Source of the DNA: Rothia similimucilaginosa
GTDB taxonomy: Bacteria > Actinomycetota > Actinomycetes > Actinomycetales > Micrococcaceae
Direction: 5' to 3'
Length of the DNA stretch: 64,000 nt
NCBI RefSeq assembly: GCF_029850875.1
Contig: NZ_JAOVAM010000001.1
Span: 186,001 to 250,000, forward strand
The notes beneath the pieces were generated by a model that saw only the letters and a program-made list of their open reading frames with translations, was not told the origin of the DNA and searched no databases. This document shows positions 38,582-47,833 of the stretch, piece by piece (the first letter of the stretch is position 1; every line of letters begins with the position of its first letter). The position numbers and the translations under genes are program-made.

Positions 38582-39493
38582 CTAGGAGGTGGAACGCTCA
38601 CGCAGACGCTCGTGAACCTCGCTCACAAAGCGGTTGTGATGATCGCGAGCATAATGTACGACCTCGCCGATGACGGTAATAGCCGGCGGTTTGACCGATG
38701 CGCAATCTCCCTGAGCGTTCTGAAGGGTCGTGACAGTCACGCGCTCCTTCTCAGAGAAACCGTTTTCAATGGTTGCCAGCGGCGTGTCAGCCTCAATCCC
38801 ACGAGAGAGCAGAGACGCCACCGTATCGGGCAGAGTACGAACGCCCATCAGCAACACCACGGTGCCCTGGGCACGCAGGGTCGCCTCAACAGCCGACACT
38901 TCGGTCTCCGACAGGCCGGAGTGACCAGAAATGACGGTGAAAATCGAGGACACCTTACGCAGGGTCACCGGAATCGCCGCACGCGCAGGAACCGCAATGG
39001 CACTGGTAATCCCGGGAATAACCTCAGCCTCCAGGCCGGCTGCGATGCATGCATCCAGCTCTTCAGCGCCACGACCGTACACGTACGGGTCGCCGCCCTT
39101 CAAACGCACCACGGTCTTACCTGAGAGCGCGTAATCAATCATGAGCTGCTGAATACGGGACTGCGGAACAGCATGCTTACCAGGAACCTTGCCCACATCA
39201 ACGATGAGAGCGTTCGGTGCATACTCGCCGTACTCCTGCGGGGCGAGGTGATCTAGAAGGACCACGTCCGCCTCGCTCAGGGCACTTGCTGCACGCAGGG
39301 TGAGTAGGTCGGCGGCGCCGGGGCCACCACCGACAATGTAGACCTTACCGGGGTTCTCGGCGGGCTCGCCGGGCAGGGCAATACCGCGTTCCGTCACGCT
39401 ATCGTCCAGGGTGTGCCCGGGCGCCCCGCCCGCGAGTATTTCATCAATAGTGGCGAATTCACGGGGCGGGAACGGAGGAATCTTCGGGCACAT
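38582..39493 (-). CDS. cobA: Uroporphyrinogen-III C-methyltransferase
   Basis: A 303-residue SUMT that methylates uroporphyrinogen III twice to precorrin-2, the first step to siroheme. Family motifs are VGGGPGAADLLTLRA, VVRLKGGDPYVYGRGAEE and VIPGITSA. The first 45 residues are an extra leader of unknown role. There is no fused dehydrogenase/ferrochelatase domain as in CysG, and no precorrin-2 dehydrogenase gene is nearby. The start at 39493 (MCPKIPPF) lies one base after the nirB stop, so translation is probably coupled. Confidence 0.94.
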   Translation of the reverse strand: MCPKIPPFPPREFATIDEILAGGAPGHTLDDSVTERGIALPGEPAENPGKVYIVGGGPGAADLLTLRAASALSEADVVLLDHLAPQEYGEYAPNALIVDVGKVPGKHAVPQSRIQQLMIDYALSGKTVVRLKGGDPYVYGRGAEELDACIAAGLEAEVIPGITSAIAVPARAAIPVTLRKVSSIFTVISGHSGLSETEVSAVEATLRAQGTVVLLMGVRTLPDTVASLLSRGIEADTPLATIENGFSEKERVTVTTLQNAQGDCASVKPPAITVIGEVVHYARDHHNRFVSEVHERLRERSTS

Positions 39494-39494
39494 A

Positions 39495-42164
39495 CTATGC
39501 TGCCGGGACCGGGTTGAGGTCACTGGGCTTACCCACGGGAATCTTGGCACCGGTCAGCAGGACGGTATTGGACTCGCCAGATTCTGCTGCCGCAATCTCC
39601 TCCGGGGTTGCGGGGCGAATCTGCTCGCGCTCCAGCACGTACAGGTGCGAACCCTCGTCGCTGCCGTTGGGTTCGTTGATGAAGGCACGGAAGCGGCGCA
39701 GGCGGCGCTCGTCGCGCAGGGTTGCAGCCCACTCGTCCTCGTAAGAGTCAACGTGACGCTGCATATCGCGCTCCAGGTCCTCGCACACACCCAGGGAGTC
39801 CTCAATGAGGACGGACTGCAGGTGTGCCAGACCGTCGCCGTGCTCCTCATCCAGATCCTCAAGCCAGCGAGCGGTACGCTGTAGCTTATCTGCGGTGCGG
39901 ATGTAGTACATCAGGTAGCGGTCAATGTAGCGGATGATGTCCTCGCTGGAGGCGTCCTTGACGAAGAGGCGACCGTGAGCGGGGTTTGCACCACCGTTAC
40001 CACCCAGGTACAGGTTCCAGCCGTTGGTGGTTGCAATCAGACCAACGTCCTTACCCTGTGCCTCGGCACATTCACGGTTACAACCGGAAACACCGAACTT
40101 GAACTTGTGCGGGGAGCGCAGACCACGGTAACGGTTCTCGAGCTGGACTGCCATGCCGGTCGAGTCCTGAACGCCGAAGCGGCACCAGGTCGAACCCATG
40201 CAGGACTTCACGTTACGCAGGGACTTACCGTATGCCTGACCGGACTCGAAGCCAGCATCCACCAGGCGCTCCCAAATGTAGGGCAGCTGCTCCAGGCGAG
40301 CACCGAACATACCGATACGCTGAGCACCGGTGATCTTCACGTACAGGCCGAACTCTTCAGCGACCTCTGCGATGACGCCCAGCTTCTTAGCGGGAATCTC
40401 ACCTGCGGGAATACGCGGAACGACGGAGTAGGTACCGTTCTTCTGCATGTTCGCCAGTGCACGGTCGTTGGTCTCCTGCAGGCCACCGCGACCAGCGTCC
40501 AGAACGTAGGAGTTGCGGAAGGAGGAGAGAATCGATGCAACGGTCGGCTTACAGATTGCACAGCCGTCGCCGCCATGACCGAAGCGTGCCAGCACGGAGT
40601 CGAAGTCATCCAGGCTGGTCAGGCGCACAGCCTCAGCCAGCTCTGCACGGGAGAAGTCGAAGTGCTCACACAGTGCCTTGGAGACGGTCAGACCCATCTT
40701 CTTCATCTGCTGTTCCAGAGTCTTCTGCAGCATCGGAACACAGGAACCACACTGGGTACCCGCGGTGGTGCAGGACTTCAGGGAGGCAACATCGTGGTTG
40801 CCGTCTACGATTGCCTCGCGGACAGCACCGAAGCTGATGTTGTTGCAGGAACACAGGATCGCGTCGTCGGGCAGTTCGGTGTCAGGGATGCCGTCACCGC
40901 CGCCAGCTGCAGTCAGATAGACGTTCGGCTCAGCGGGTAGTTCACGACCGAGCAGGGGCTTGAGGGAGTCGAAGGGAGCGGTGTCACCGACGAACACGCC
41001 ACCAAGCAGGGTCTTTGCGTCGCCGCTGGTCACGATCTTCTGGTACATGCCGCGTGCGGGGTCGGCGAACAGAACCTCGAGGCAACCCTCGGTGGTGCCG
41101 CGGCGGTCACCGAAGCCAGCCACCTGAACGCCGGAGAACTTCAGCTTGGTTGCGATGTCGAACTCTTCAACCTGAGCTTCTTCGTTGTCGTTGAGCAGGT
41201 TAGCTGCCACAGCGTCAGCCATAGCGTTAGCCGGCGCAACCAGACCCCAGGTGCGGCCCAGTACGCAGGCGACCTCACCGATAGCCCAAATGTGCTCGTC
41301 GGAGGTGTGGCATGCATCGTTGACGAGAATACCGCCGCGCTCACCCAGTGCCAGGTCAGCGTCACGTGCCAGCTCGTCGTTAGCGCGAATACCGGCACCA
41401 AAGACCACCATGTCGGCGGGCAGGGTGCGGATTTCAGCGTCCTCAGAGGGAGAATCTGCGATGGAGACGGAGACGACGTTACCGTCAGCGTCCTTGTTGA
41501 TACCGGAGATGAACACGCCGGTCTCAATCTCAATGCCGGTTGCCTTAATCTGGGCGTTCACGGCGTAACCGCCACCCTGGTCAACCTCAACGGAAAGGAG
41601 CCAGGGAGCCACGTCCAGGATGGTGGGCTCTGCACCCAGGTCTTTCAGACCCTCAGCTGCTTCGAGGCCGAGCAGACCGCCACCGACGACGATACTGCGG
41701 GGCGCGCGACCGAGGGTGGACTGCAGGCGCTTGACCTCGGAGACCATGTTCTTCACGTCATCGATGGTGCGGAAAACGTGTGCGGCGTCCGAGTTAAGAA
41801 TGGGGATGCGAACCGCGCGGGAACCGGTTGCGAAGACCAGCACGTCGTAGGGGTACTCGTTGCCCTCGGTGTCGATGACGACGCGGCGGGTGCGGTCAAG
41901 CTTCTCTGCGCGGCAGTTGTTGACCAGGTTGATGTTCTCTGCATTCCACAGTTCGGGGTCACCGAGGGTCAGGTCTTTCTCGGTGTCCTTGAAAATCTGC
42001 TCGATAGCAACGCGGTCGTAGGGGATGTAGGGCTCATCGTTGAGGATGGTGACGGTGTCCGTCGCGCGACCTGCAGCTTCAGCGCCTTCGTGGTATGCGC
42101 GTACGAATCGCCACGCTGCGGGGCCTGCGCCGACAACGAGAATGTTGCGGGGAGTGTGCGACAT
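39495..42164 (-). CDS. nirB: NADH-dependent nitrite reductase large subunit
   Basis: An 889-residue cytoplasmic enzyme reducing nitrite to ammonia. N-terminal FAD/NAD(P)H module (VVGAGPAAWRFV; SIVVGGGLLGLEAAEGL). The BFD-type [2Fe-2S] domain is near 434-470 (CSCNN ... CGSCVP). The ferredoxin-like half and siroheme/[4Fe-4S] domain have ligand cysteines in CMGSTWC (about 654-660) and CNREC (about 692-696). All expected cofactor cysteines are present. AGGAAGG before the ATG. It is divergent from nirD, instead of next to it on the same strand as in many genomes. Confidence 0.97.
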   Translation of the reverse strand: MSHTPRNILVVGAGPAAWRFVRAYHEGAEAAGRATDTVTILNDEPYIPYDRVAIEQIFKDTEKDLTLGDPELWNAENINLVNNCRAEKLDRTRRVVIDTEGNEYPYDVLVFATGSRAVRIPILNSDAAHVFRTIDDVKNMVSEVKRLQSTLGRAPRSIVVGGGLLGLEAAEGLKDLGAEPTILDVAPWLLSVEVDQGGGYAVNAQIKATGIEIETGVFISGINKDADGNVVSVSIADSPSEDAEIRTLPADMVVFGAGIRANDELARDADLALGERGGILVNDACHTSDEHIWAIGEVACVLGRTWGLVAPANAMADAVAANLLNDNEEAQVEEFDIATKLKFSGVQVAGFGDRRGTTEGCLEVLFADPARGMYQKIVTSGDAKTLLGGVFVGDTAPFDSLKPLLGRELPAEPNVYLTAAGGGDGIPDTELPDDAILCSCNNISFGAVREAIVDGNHDVASLKSCTTAGTQCGSCVPMLQKTLEQQMKKMGLTVSKALCEHFDFSRAELAEAVRLTSLDDFDSVLARFGHGGDGCAICKPTVASILSSFRNSYVLDAGRGGLQETNDRALANMQKNGTYSVVPRIPAGEIPAKKLGVIAEVAEEFGLYVKITGAQRIGMFGARLEQLPYIWERLVDAGFESGQAYGKSLRNVKSCMGSTWCRFGVQDSTGMAVQLENRYRGLRSPHKFKFGVSGCNRECAEAQGKDVGLIATTNGWNLYLGGNGGANPAHGRLFVKDASSEDIIRYIDRYLMYYIRTADKLQRTARWLEDLDEEHGDGLAHLQSVLIEDSLGVCEDLERDMQRHVDSYEDEWAATLRDERRLRRFRAFINEPNGSDEGSHLYVLEREQIRPATPEEIAAAESGESNTVLLTGAKIPVGKPSDLNPVPAA

Positions 42165-42708
42165 GGATTTTCCTTCCTAGTTGTAATGCAGGTAGTTCAT
42201 GGCACGTTCCTACTCTCGATACGCGGTGGTGGCGTGCCTTCGGCGGGAACTCCTAGTTTCCCGGTTTTGGGCTCGTACCGGTGCGTACCGGATAGTTGAG
42301 GCGCCCGCTTCTTTAGAATGCATATGAGAATTACGAAACACTTTTATGTGGGATTGTGTTGTTTTCTCCAGGCAGTCAAAAGGCGTTTTTAACTACGACT
42401 TTTATCGTACACGTTCTCAGGTACCTCAGGCGTCGAAAATTGGCATTTTTTGGGAAAAATTTTCTAAAAAATCCGCGGAATACCGGGCTAGAATAGGGTA
42501 CTCTTACCTTACCGGCACTTAATTTAGGTAAGGCTAATCTACAAAAATCGGACTTGAGTTTTAGGGTAAAAATAACCTTTAGCACCGTCCGCGTGCCCCA
42601 TTTCCAAATGTGGGTTTTATAAGGTAAACTCCAAACAAAGAACACACGAACCGCTATTGTATCCTGCACCCCGCGCGGCGCAGACCACCACTTCGAAAGG
42701 AAACCCCC
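42165..42708. promoter_or_regulatory. Divergent nirB-nirD control region
   Basis: A 544-base, AT-richer gap that must hold both promoters. TAGAAT at 42489-42494 is a candidate -10 for nirD. An iron box lies 30 bases downstream of it. I could not assign the nirB promoter with confidence. Confidence 0.55.
42524..42542 (+). promoter_or_regulatory. DtxR/IdeR-like iron box
   Basis: Matches 16 of 19 positions of the DtxR/IdeR consensus (TTAGGTTAGGCTAACCTAA), with TTAGGT, AGGCTAA and CTA kept. It is about 165 bases before nirD and just past a likely -10, so an iron-loaded repressor could block nirD transcription. Confidence 0.65.
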
Positions 42709-43035
42709 ATGGCTGAGAACTGGGTACGCATCTGCGCCGAATCTGACCTCGAAGAAAACTGGGGTGAAGTCGCCCTGATCGACGGCTACCAGTACGCCAT
42801 CTACAAGACCAAGCACGGCATCTTCGCCGGCGACCACCTCGACCCGCACAGCCAGGCACTGGTCCTCGCACGCGGCATCGTCGGCGAGAAGAACGGCAAC
42901 CCCACCATCACCTCCCCCCTCTACAAGGAGGTCTACGACCTGACCACCGGCGAGTGCCTCTCCGACCCCTCCTACTCCATCAAGGTCTACCCAGTAGAGG
43001 TCCGCGACGGCGACGTCTACCTCAAGACCGCCTAA
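42709..43035 (+). CDS. nirD: Nitrite reductase small subunit
   Basis: A 108-residue protein with the Rieske-like fold of NirD, the partner of NirB. Like other NirD proteins, it lacks the Cys-His ligands of a true Rieske cluster. Conserved stretches are WVRICAESDLEENWGEVALI, ALVLARGIVGEKNG and ITSPLYKEVYDLTTGECL. AAAGGA precedes the ATG. It has its own terminator and a candidate iron box upstream. Confidence 0.95.
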   Translation: MAENWVRICAESDLEENWGEVALIDGYQYAIYKTKHGIFAGDHLDPHSQALVLARGIVGEKNGNPTITSPLYKEVYDLTTGECLSDPSYSIKVYPVEVRDGDVYLKTA

Positions 43036-43070
43036 GCACTCAGCCGCCTACGGCTCTCAAAAACAGCAAC

Positions 43071-43110
43071 ACAAAAAACCTCGGGAACATAACGTCCCGA
43101 GGTTTTTTGT
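43071..43110. terminator. Terminator of nirD, bidirectional
   Basis: A near-perfect 16-bp stem (ACAAAAAACCTCGGGA pairs with TCCCGAGGTTTTTTGT), with A and T runs making it work on both strands, between nirD and the convergent chelatase gene. Confidence 0.9.
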
Positions 43111-43177
43111 ACGGATTTTTAGAAGCCGCCTCATCAGGTGAGTGAACAGCGAGCGCACTAACCTGATTTTAAGTCAT

Positions 43178-43918
43178 CTAGGCAGCGTCCAGCTGCGCAA
43201 TAGCCGCATCCATGCGGTCAATAAAGCACTCCGCCACCACGGCAGCAGAAGCACCACCCTGCGCGTTCACCAGCGGCGCGGCAACCTTCACCGGCACACC
43301 GGTCGACTCAGCATCACGGCGCATCTTACCGGAGAAGAACCCCTCCGCCAGAAGGTAGGTTGCAGCAAACTTAGGCTGATGCTCAGCAACCACCTCGTGG
43401 AACTTCGGATCGATAGAGGCAACGAAGCCGTGATGCACCGGAGTATTCAGTTCCTCAGCCAGCAGCTCAGCGGCACGGCTCATATCCGCGCGACCATCAG
43501 CGCGGGAAGAACCAGCCGCGCCCTGCACCACAGGGCCATCACCGGGAGCCCAGCCGACCTCCTCCAGGCGGGTGCGAGTCAAAGCGGCAAGGCGAGGATC
43601 CGGACCCAGCGACTCACCAATGCCGATACGCTCAATGCCGCTATTACGCGCGGCACGGCGCAAATCCACCTGAGTGTGAAAGCCGGTCGACAGCAGAATC
43701 GGCACAATCACGCAGGGCTCATCATTGGGTAGAGAGGCTGCGGCATCATCAACGCTGGGAGATTCCACATCCACATATGCGGCATGGATACGGTATTCCA
43801 CGCCGTCATTACGCTGCGCGAGCAGGAACTTGATCTGCTCACGAATCAGCGTAATAGCCTCGCGACCGGCGGCCGAGTCGGTGCCGTGCGAGGTGGCGAT
43901 TACATTCAGAATAGTCAT
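43178..43918 (-). CDS. Sirohydrochlorin chelatase (CbiX/SirB-like)
   Basis: A 246-residue two-repeat chelatase of the CbiX family that would insert iron into sirohydrochlorin to complete siroheme. Metal-site histidines are visible in IATSHGTDSAAG and LLSTGFHTQVDLRRAA. The second repeat begins around VVQGAAGSSRA and keeps AATYLLAEGFFSGKMRRDA. With cobA it supplies the NirB cofactor. The start at 43918 is supported by TACAAT exactly six bases before the ATG (probable leaderless mRNA), not by the ATG at 43942. Confidence 0.88.
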   Translation of the reverse strand: MTILNVIATSHGTDSAAGREAITLIREQIKFLLAQRNDGVEYRIHAAYVDVESPSVDDAAASLPNDEPCVIVPILLSTGFHTQVDLRRAARNSGIERIGIGESLGPDPRLAALTRTRLEEVGWAPGDGPVVQGAAGSSRADGRADMSRAAELLAEELNTPVHHGFVASIDPKFHEVVAEHQPKFAATYLLAEGFFSGKMRRDAESTGVPVKVAAPLVNAQGGASAAVVAECFIDRMDAAIAQLDAA

Positions 43919-43937
43919 ACTTCCATTGTATGAAAGG

Positions 43938-43985
43938 AACACCCCGCTTCCCCACTCATGAACACGAGTGACGAAGCGGGGTGTT
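43938..43985 (-). terminator. Terminator of the HtaA-domain gene
   Basis: A 13-bp perfect stem, AACACCCCGCTTC paired with GAAGCGGGGTGTT, with an inner ACTC/GAGT stem. It overlaps the upstream edge of the chelatase promoter. Confidence 0.8.
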
Positions 43986-44001
43986 GCACGAAAGCTAAAT
44001 A

Positions 44002-46587
44002 TTAGCTCTTGCGGCGGCGTGCCACAACCAGTGCGGTACCTACCGCCAGGGTGATAGCACCAGCTGCTGTGGCAAACATAGCGCCGGATGCGCCGGTCTG
44101 CGCTAGCTTCGAGGAGGAGCTACCGGAGGTCGAGGAGCCACCTGCGGAAGAACCACCACCGAGGGAGGAACCGCCGTTAGAGGAACCGCCATTGGAGCCG
44201 CTCACACCCAAGTTGTCGGATGCTCCGGAACCCGCATCAGAACCACCGTCGGAGCCACCCTTGTAGCCGGCAGCGTTCTGGTCGGCGGTGCTGCTCTCAG
44301 AAGCGGAAGCGCTCGCAGAAGTGGAAGCACTCGAAGATGCCGACTCGCTCGCCGAAGCGGTCGCCGATGCACTGCTGGAGCTGCTTGCGGAACTCGATGC
44401 GCTCGCGGAAACACTCGAAGAAGCGGACGCACTAGCGGACGCCGATGCGGACTCGCTCGCTGAGGGGGTCACGGCGGGAACGCTCGGAACCGAGGTCGGG
44501 GATGCGCTCACCGATGCGCTCGGGGTTACAGAAGCGCTCGGGGTTACAGAAGCGCTCGGCGCAACAGAAGGCACCACGGACTCGGTCGGCAGAGACGGCG
44601 AGGTGGGCTCCTCCGAAGGCACTGCGGTGGGTTCTGCGGTCACGCTAGGCTTAGCGGTTGCAGAAGGCTCCACGGTCGGCTTAGCGGTTGCAGAAGGCTC
44701 CACAGTGGGTTCAACGGTCGGCTCAGCAGACTTGGTCGGTTCCGGTGCCTTGGTCGGCTCGGGTGCTGGGGCCGGTTCCGGTGCCGAGTTTGCTGCCAGA
44801 CGGTTCAGCCACAACTGATCCTCGTAGGTATTCGGGTTCTCGAAGCTGGACGGGTAGATAATATCGCCGTTGGGCAGTTCGAGAGCGTTGTAGCCGCCGC
44901 TCTTGTCGGTCTTGCGCATCGAGGAGAGCACCACCTCGTTCACCTTGTTCAGGGTGTCATCCATGAACACCAGGCGGGAGCCGGAGGCGTCCACCACAAC
45001 CACGTTACCCGCGCGGGTCAGGAACATGGTGGCGACCTCAGTCTTCTCGAAGCCCTCAAGGGTTGCGGACTCGCGGACCACGCTGAAAGTGCCGTTCTCG
45101 TACTTGAGGATCTGCACCTTACCGCCGTACCAGTTGTTCCAACGGTAAATATAACCCTTGGGGCTGACCAGGGTCGAGGACAGGGTGGTGGTGTAGCCCT
45201 CGGGCGAGGAGTTCGGCACCAGGGACACGCCGTTGCTGCTCAGGTGCAGCAGGTGGCCCTTCTGAACCACCTTTTCGCCAGCCGCGTCGTAGATGGAGGT
45301 CGACGGCGCGTAAACGAAGCTGCCGTCGGGCAGCGGTGCGAGGGTCACGGTGTTGGTGGAGAACGAATCACCGTAGTACTCGTCGAGCGAGTAGGCTTTC
45401 ACAACCTGCGGGTCGATAGAGTCGGGCTTCGGCAGAGCCTGCGAGGTTGCCTTGCCGGATGCGTCGATAATGGTCAGCTTGCCGCCGCCCTGACCGTCAA
45501 TGCTAACGATACCCCAGGTGTTATTGGCGGGGTTGTAGCCGATTGCCTTGACGGTGTTGGCGCCGAGCTCTGCGTTGGAATAGATACCGGAGGAGACGAG
45601 CTTACCCTCCGCGGTCACGGTGTACAGCTCGGGCTTGTTGGTCTCGCTGCCGATGACGAGCATGCGGTTGCCGTCAGTATCCACAGCGAAAACGCCCTTA
45701 TTTGCCTTCAGGACGCCGGTGTCGGTCATCTTCAAGTTGGAGCTGGTCAGCACGGTGTAGGTGGTGTCGCCGCCGAAGCTCGGGGGTGCCACGTGCACGA
45801 TGTGGTTCTGACCCAGACGTGCGGTGTTCTGGGGCTGGCTCACGCCCGCGCCGGTGTTGTAAGACTCGGCGACGCTGTAGGCGCTCTTGGGGGTGTTGGC
45901 TGCGCTACCGGTGTAGGAGATGCTCAGCGGGTCGAGGCTAGCGCCTTCGTTGTAGAAGTCGGAGAAGGCGTGGTTACCATCGGCGGTCAGGTTCGCGGAG
46001 ATGCCGCTGATGCTGACCACGCCGCCCTTCTCGCTCTGCTTGGCGGTGCCGGTGCTCAGGGTCGCCATCTTGACTTCCGCGGGGCCTTCGAACTTGCCGG
46101 AGGCGTAGTTCTTGGTGCGCACGGTCATGTAGAGGGAGCCGGTGCCGTCAGCGAGGTTCAGTTCCACACGAGGGTTGGAGAAGGTGAGGTTCAGGGCACA
46201 GCCGGTTTCGGGGTCCTGACCTTCAGCGCAGTGGCCGGTGAACCAGAGGCGGCCGGCAGCCTGCAGAGTGACCTGCTTGCCGTCTTCAGAGATGGTGGTG
46301 GAGGTCGGGGTGAAGGTGAACTGCTTTGCGGTTGCGTCCCAGGCTGCGCCGTCGGTCATTTCGCGGGGCATACCGTTGTAGGACAGGAAGGAGGCGCGCA
46401 CGCCCCATCCGAAGGATGCGCCGGCAGTTGCCTGGTCGCCTGCTGCAACGTTCTGTGCGGCAACGTTCTGGGCAGCGATATTAATGTTCTCAGCGAGAAC
46501 GGGTGCCAGGGGCAGAGTGACAGCGCCAGCGACGACGAGGGCGCAGGCTCCCTTGGAGAAGCGGGTGCCAGATGTGAAAATCTTCAT
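44002..46587 (-). CDS. HtaA-domain cell-wall protein with LAQTG sortase anchor
   Basis: An 861-residue surface protein. Signal peptide about 1-32 (ends in APVLA). An HtaA domain at about 57-210 (FGWGVRASFLSYNG, LWFTGHC, LNLTFSNPRVEL) is the haem-binding module of actinobacterial haem uptake. The middle (about 260-600) is a repeated beta-rich region (AVDTDGNRMLVIGSETN, VVVDASGSRLVFMDDTLN) like a beta-propeller. A Pro/Thr/Val and long Ser/Ala-rich stalk follows. LAQTG at about 828-832, a membrane helix and RRRKS complete a sorting signal of the LAxTG type used by class E sortases. No sortase or haem permease is in the window. A possible iron box lies upstream. Confidence 0.88.
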   Translation of the reverse strand: MKIFTSGTRFSKGACALVVAGAVTLPLAPVLAENINIAAQNVAAQNVAAGDQATAGASFGWGVRASFLSYNGMPREMTDGAAWDATAKQFTFTPTSTTISEDGKQVTLQAAGRLWFTGHCAEGQDPETGCALNLTFSNPRVELNLADGTGSLYMTVRTKNYASGKFEGPAEVKMATLSTGTAKQSEKGGVVSISGISANLTADGNHAFSDFYNEGASLDPLSISYTGSAANTPKSAYSVAESYNTGAGVSQPQNTARLGQNHIVHVAPPSFGGDTTYTVLTSSNLKMTDTGVLKANKGVFAVDTDGNRMLVIGSETNKPELYTVTAEGKLVSSGIYSNAELGANTVKAIGYNPANNTWGIVSIDGQGGGKLTIIDASGKATSQALPKPDSIDPQVVKAYSLDEYYGDSFSTNTVTLAPLPDGSFVYAPSTSIYDAAGEKVVQKGHLLHLSSNGVSLVPNSSPEGYTTTLSSTLVSPKGYIYRWNNWYGGKVQILKYENGTFSVVRESATLEGFEKTEVATMFLTRAGNVVVVDASGSRLVFMDDTLNKVNEVVLSSMRKTDKSGGYNALELPNGDIIYPSSFENPNTYEDQLWLNRLAANSAPEPAPAPEPTKAPEPTKSAEPTVEPTVEPSATAKPTVEPSATAKPSVTAEPTAVPSEEPTSPSLPTESVVPSVAPSASVTPSASVTPSASVSASPTSVPSVPAVTPSASESASASASASASSSVSASASSSASSSSSASATASASESASSSASTSASASASESSTADQNAAGYKGGSDGGSDAGSGASDNLGVSGSNGGSSNGGSSLGGGSSAGGSSTSGSSSSKLAQTGASGAMFATAAGAITLAVGTALVVARRRKS

Positions 46588-46614
46588 TGGTGTGTATCCA
46601 TACTATCGACATTG

Positions 46615-46633
46615 TTAGGACAGGCTTACTATA
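46615..46633 (+). promoter_or_regulatory. Possible DtxR/IdeR box before the HtaA gene
   Basis: Matches 13 of 19 consensus positions (TTAGG and AGGCT intact), 28 bases before the HtaA start. A GCTTAC/GTAAGC dyad (46624-46647) and a repeat of TATCGACA surround it. Position and gene function make iron control plausible; the match alone is modest. Confidence 0.45.
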
Positions 46634-46790
46634 TCGACAGTGTAAGCATTTCTCAACATCAGATTCCAAGAAACCGTTTTGTGACAGCGCGCGAAATATA
46701 CCGCATCACCTAAATACCCTCGCACGCCGACGGCTACACTCCGCCAGGTAGAGCGCTAAGACGGCTTCTACTCCCCTAGCCTCGTTTCAC

Positions 46791-47297
46791 CTAGTCTCGC
46801 TTCCAAGAGTTAAAACGTGACACACCCAGGGTGCCAAGAATCAGACCGCCACCCAAAATCACCAAAATCGGCAACAAGGGCGAGGACTTCTCAACTCCGC
46901 GAGTAATTTGCGCCTCCGTCTCCTTCACACCATTCGGTGACCCCGACTCAGTGCGCACCTTCGACGAGGAGCCACTCAAAATCGCGGCGCGACGAGACTG
47001 TACCGCCGAATCATTACCGGACGGCAAATCAGACTCAGGGGTTGCCTGCACAACATGGGCCTGCCCAGTACGGTACCCCAGAGCCGAAGAAGATTCAGGG
47101 CTCGAAGAGCGCAAGGAGCGAGGAACAGAAATCGTGGCGTCCCGAGTTCCCGGCGCCATAGCAGTATCGGAACGGATACCGCGGACCTTGTTGCCGCCCG
47201 CAGCACTATTTACGGTAGAATCGCCGCTAGAAATCGCAGTAGGGCTCACAGAAGGTACCCTACCGAACACGCAGGCACCCGGCAGAGCCTCTCCCCC
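46791..47297 (-). pseudogene. C-terminal fragment of a membrane-anchored protein
   Basis: An open frame of about 168 codons after a TGA, with a GTG at 47268-47270 as the only reasonable start (158-159 residues) and no good ribosome-binding site. Ser/Ala/Gly-rich low complexity leads to one C-terminal membrane helix (LLPILVILGGGLILGTLGV) and a basic end (RFNSWKRD). It lacks an export signal in frame, so it reads like the tail of a larger surface protein. It could still be a small tail-anchored protein. Confidence 0.45.
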
Positions 47298-47355
47298 TCA
47301 ACAACTCCCCTACAGAGAGCCACGCCTCACAGCACCAAGAAACAGATACGCTAAA

Positions 47356-47806
47356 CTACTCCGCACCTAACCCTTCAGCACCCATACTCTCCTGAGGAGA
47401 AGCAACATTCACCGTTTCAGACTCCGAAGACTGATAACCCAGCAGGTTCACCACAGTACAGCCGGGCAATAGCGTGCATAGCCAGACATAATCATCGTCT
47501 CAGGAGCCTGCACAGAAGTATCCGCCACAGAGCTTCGAGACTGCGCAGTAATCCGCACGAGCAGAACACTGAGCCTCAAGCCGCGCCTCCACCTTTACGG
47601 CACGGGGAACTCCGGTGGTGTCCGGGAAAAATGTTCTGGCAGCTAGCCATAATCTCGTCGACTGTTACACCAGGCTTGGGCGTAAACTCAATCGAGACAG
47701 TCTCACTGTTGCTCAGGTTCTCAATTTCCGCCATGTACGGCTGCTCAACATTGAGGCACTGGTGTATGCTCAGCTCCAAGTTGCCTTCTTCATTCTTTTG
47801 AGACAA
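47356..47806 (-). pseudogene. Frameshifted remnant of a protein gene
   Basis: Protein-like sequence continues across three frames on one strand. It starts with LSIHQCLNVEQPYMAEIE and VSIEFTPKPGVTVDEIM, shifts near 47630 to TTGVPRAVKVEARLEAQCSA, near 47545 to RITAQSRSSVADTSVQAPET, and near 47480 to DDYVWLCTLLPGCTVVNLLG, ending at a TAG (47356-47358). Three shifts in 450 bases mean decay. I do not recognise the family. The fragment at 46791-47297 may be part of the same dead locus. Confidence 0.6.
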
Positions 47807-47833
47807 TCAGATGAGCTGCGGGCACGATCATGA

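Noticed and set aside
42376-42849. A 157-codon minus-strand frame across the nirB-nirD gap
   Set aside because: It crosses the nirD start and the AT-rich promoter region; no domain and no ribosome-binding site.
44280-44480. A CRISPR-like or satellite repeat
   Set aside because: The repetitive DNA is the codon-level repeat of the Ser/Ala-rich stalk of the HtaA protein; there are no spacers.
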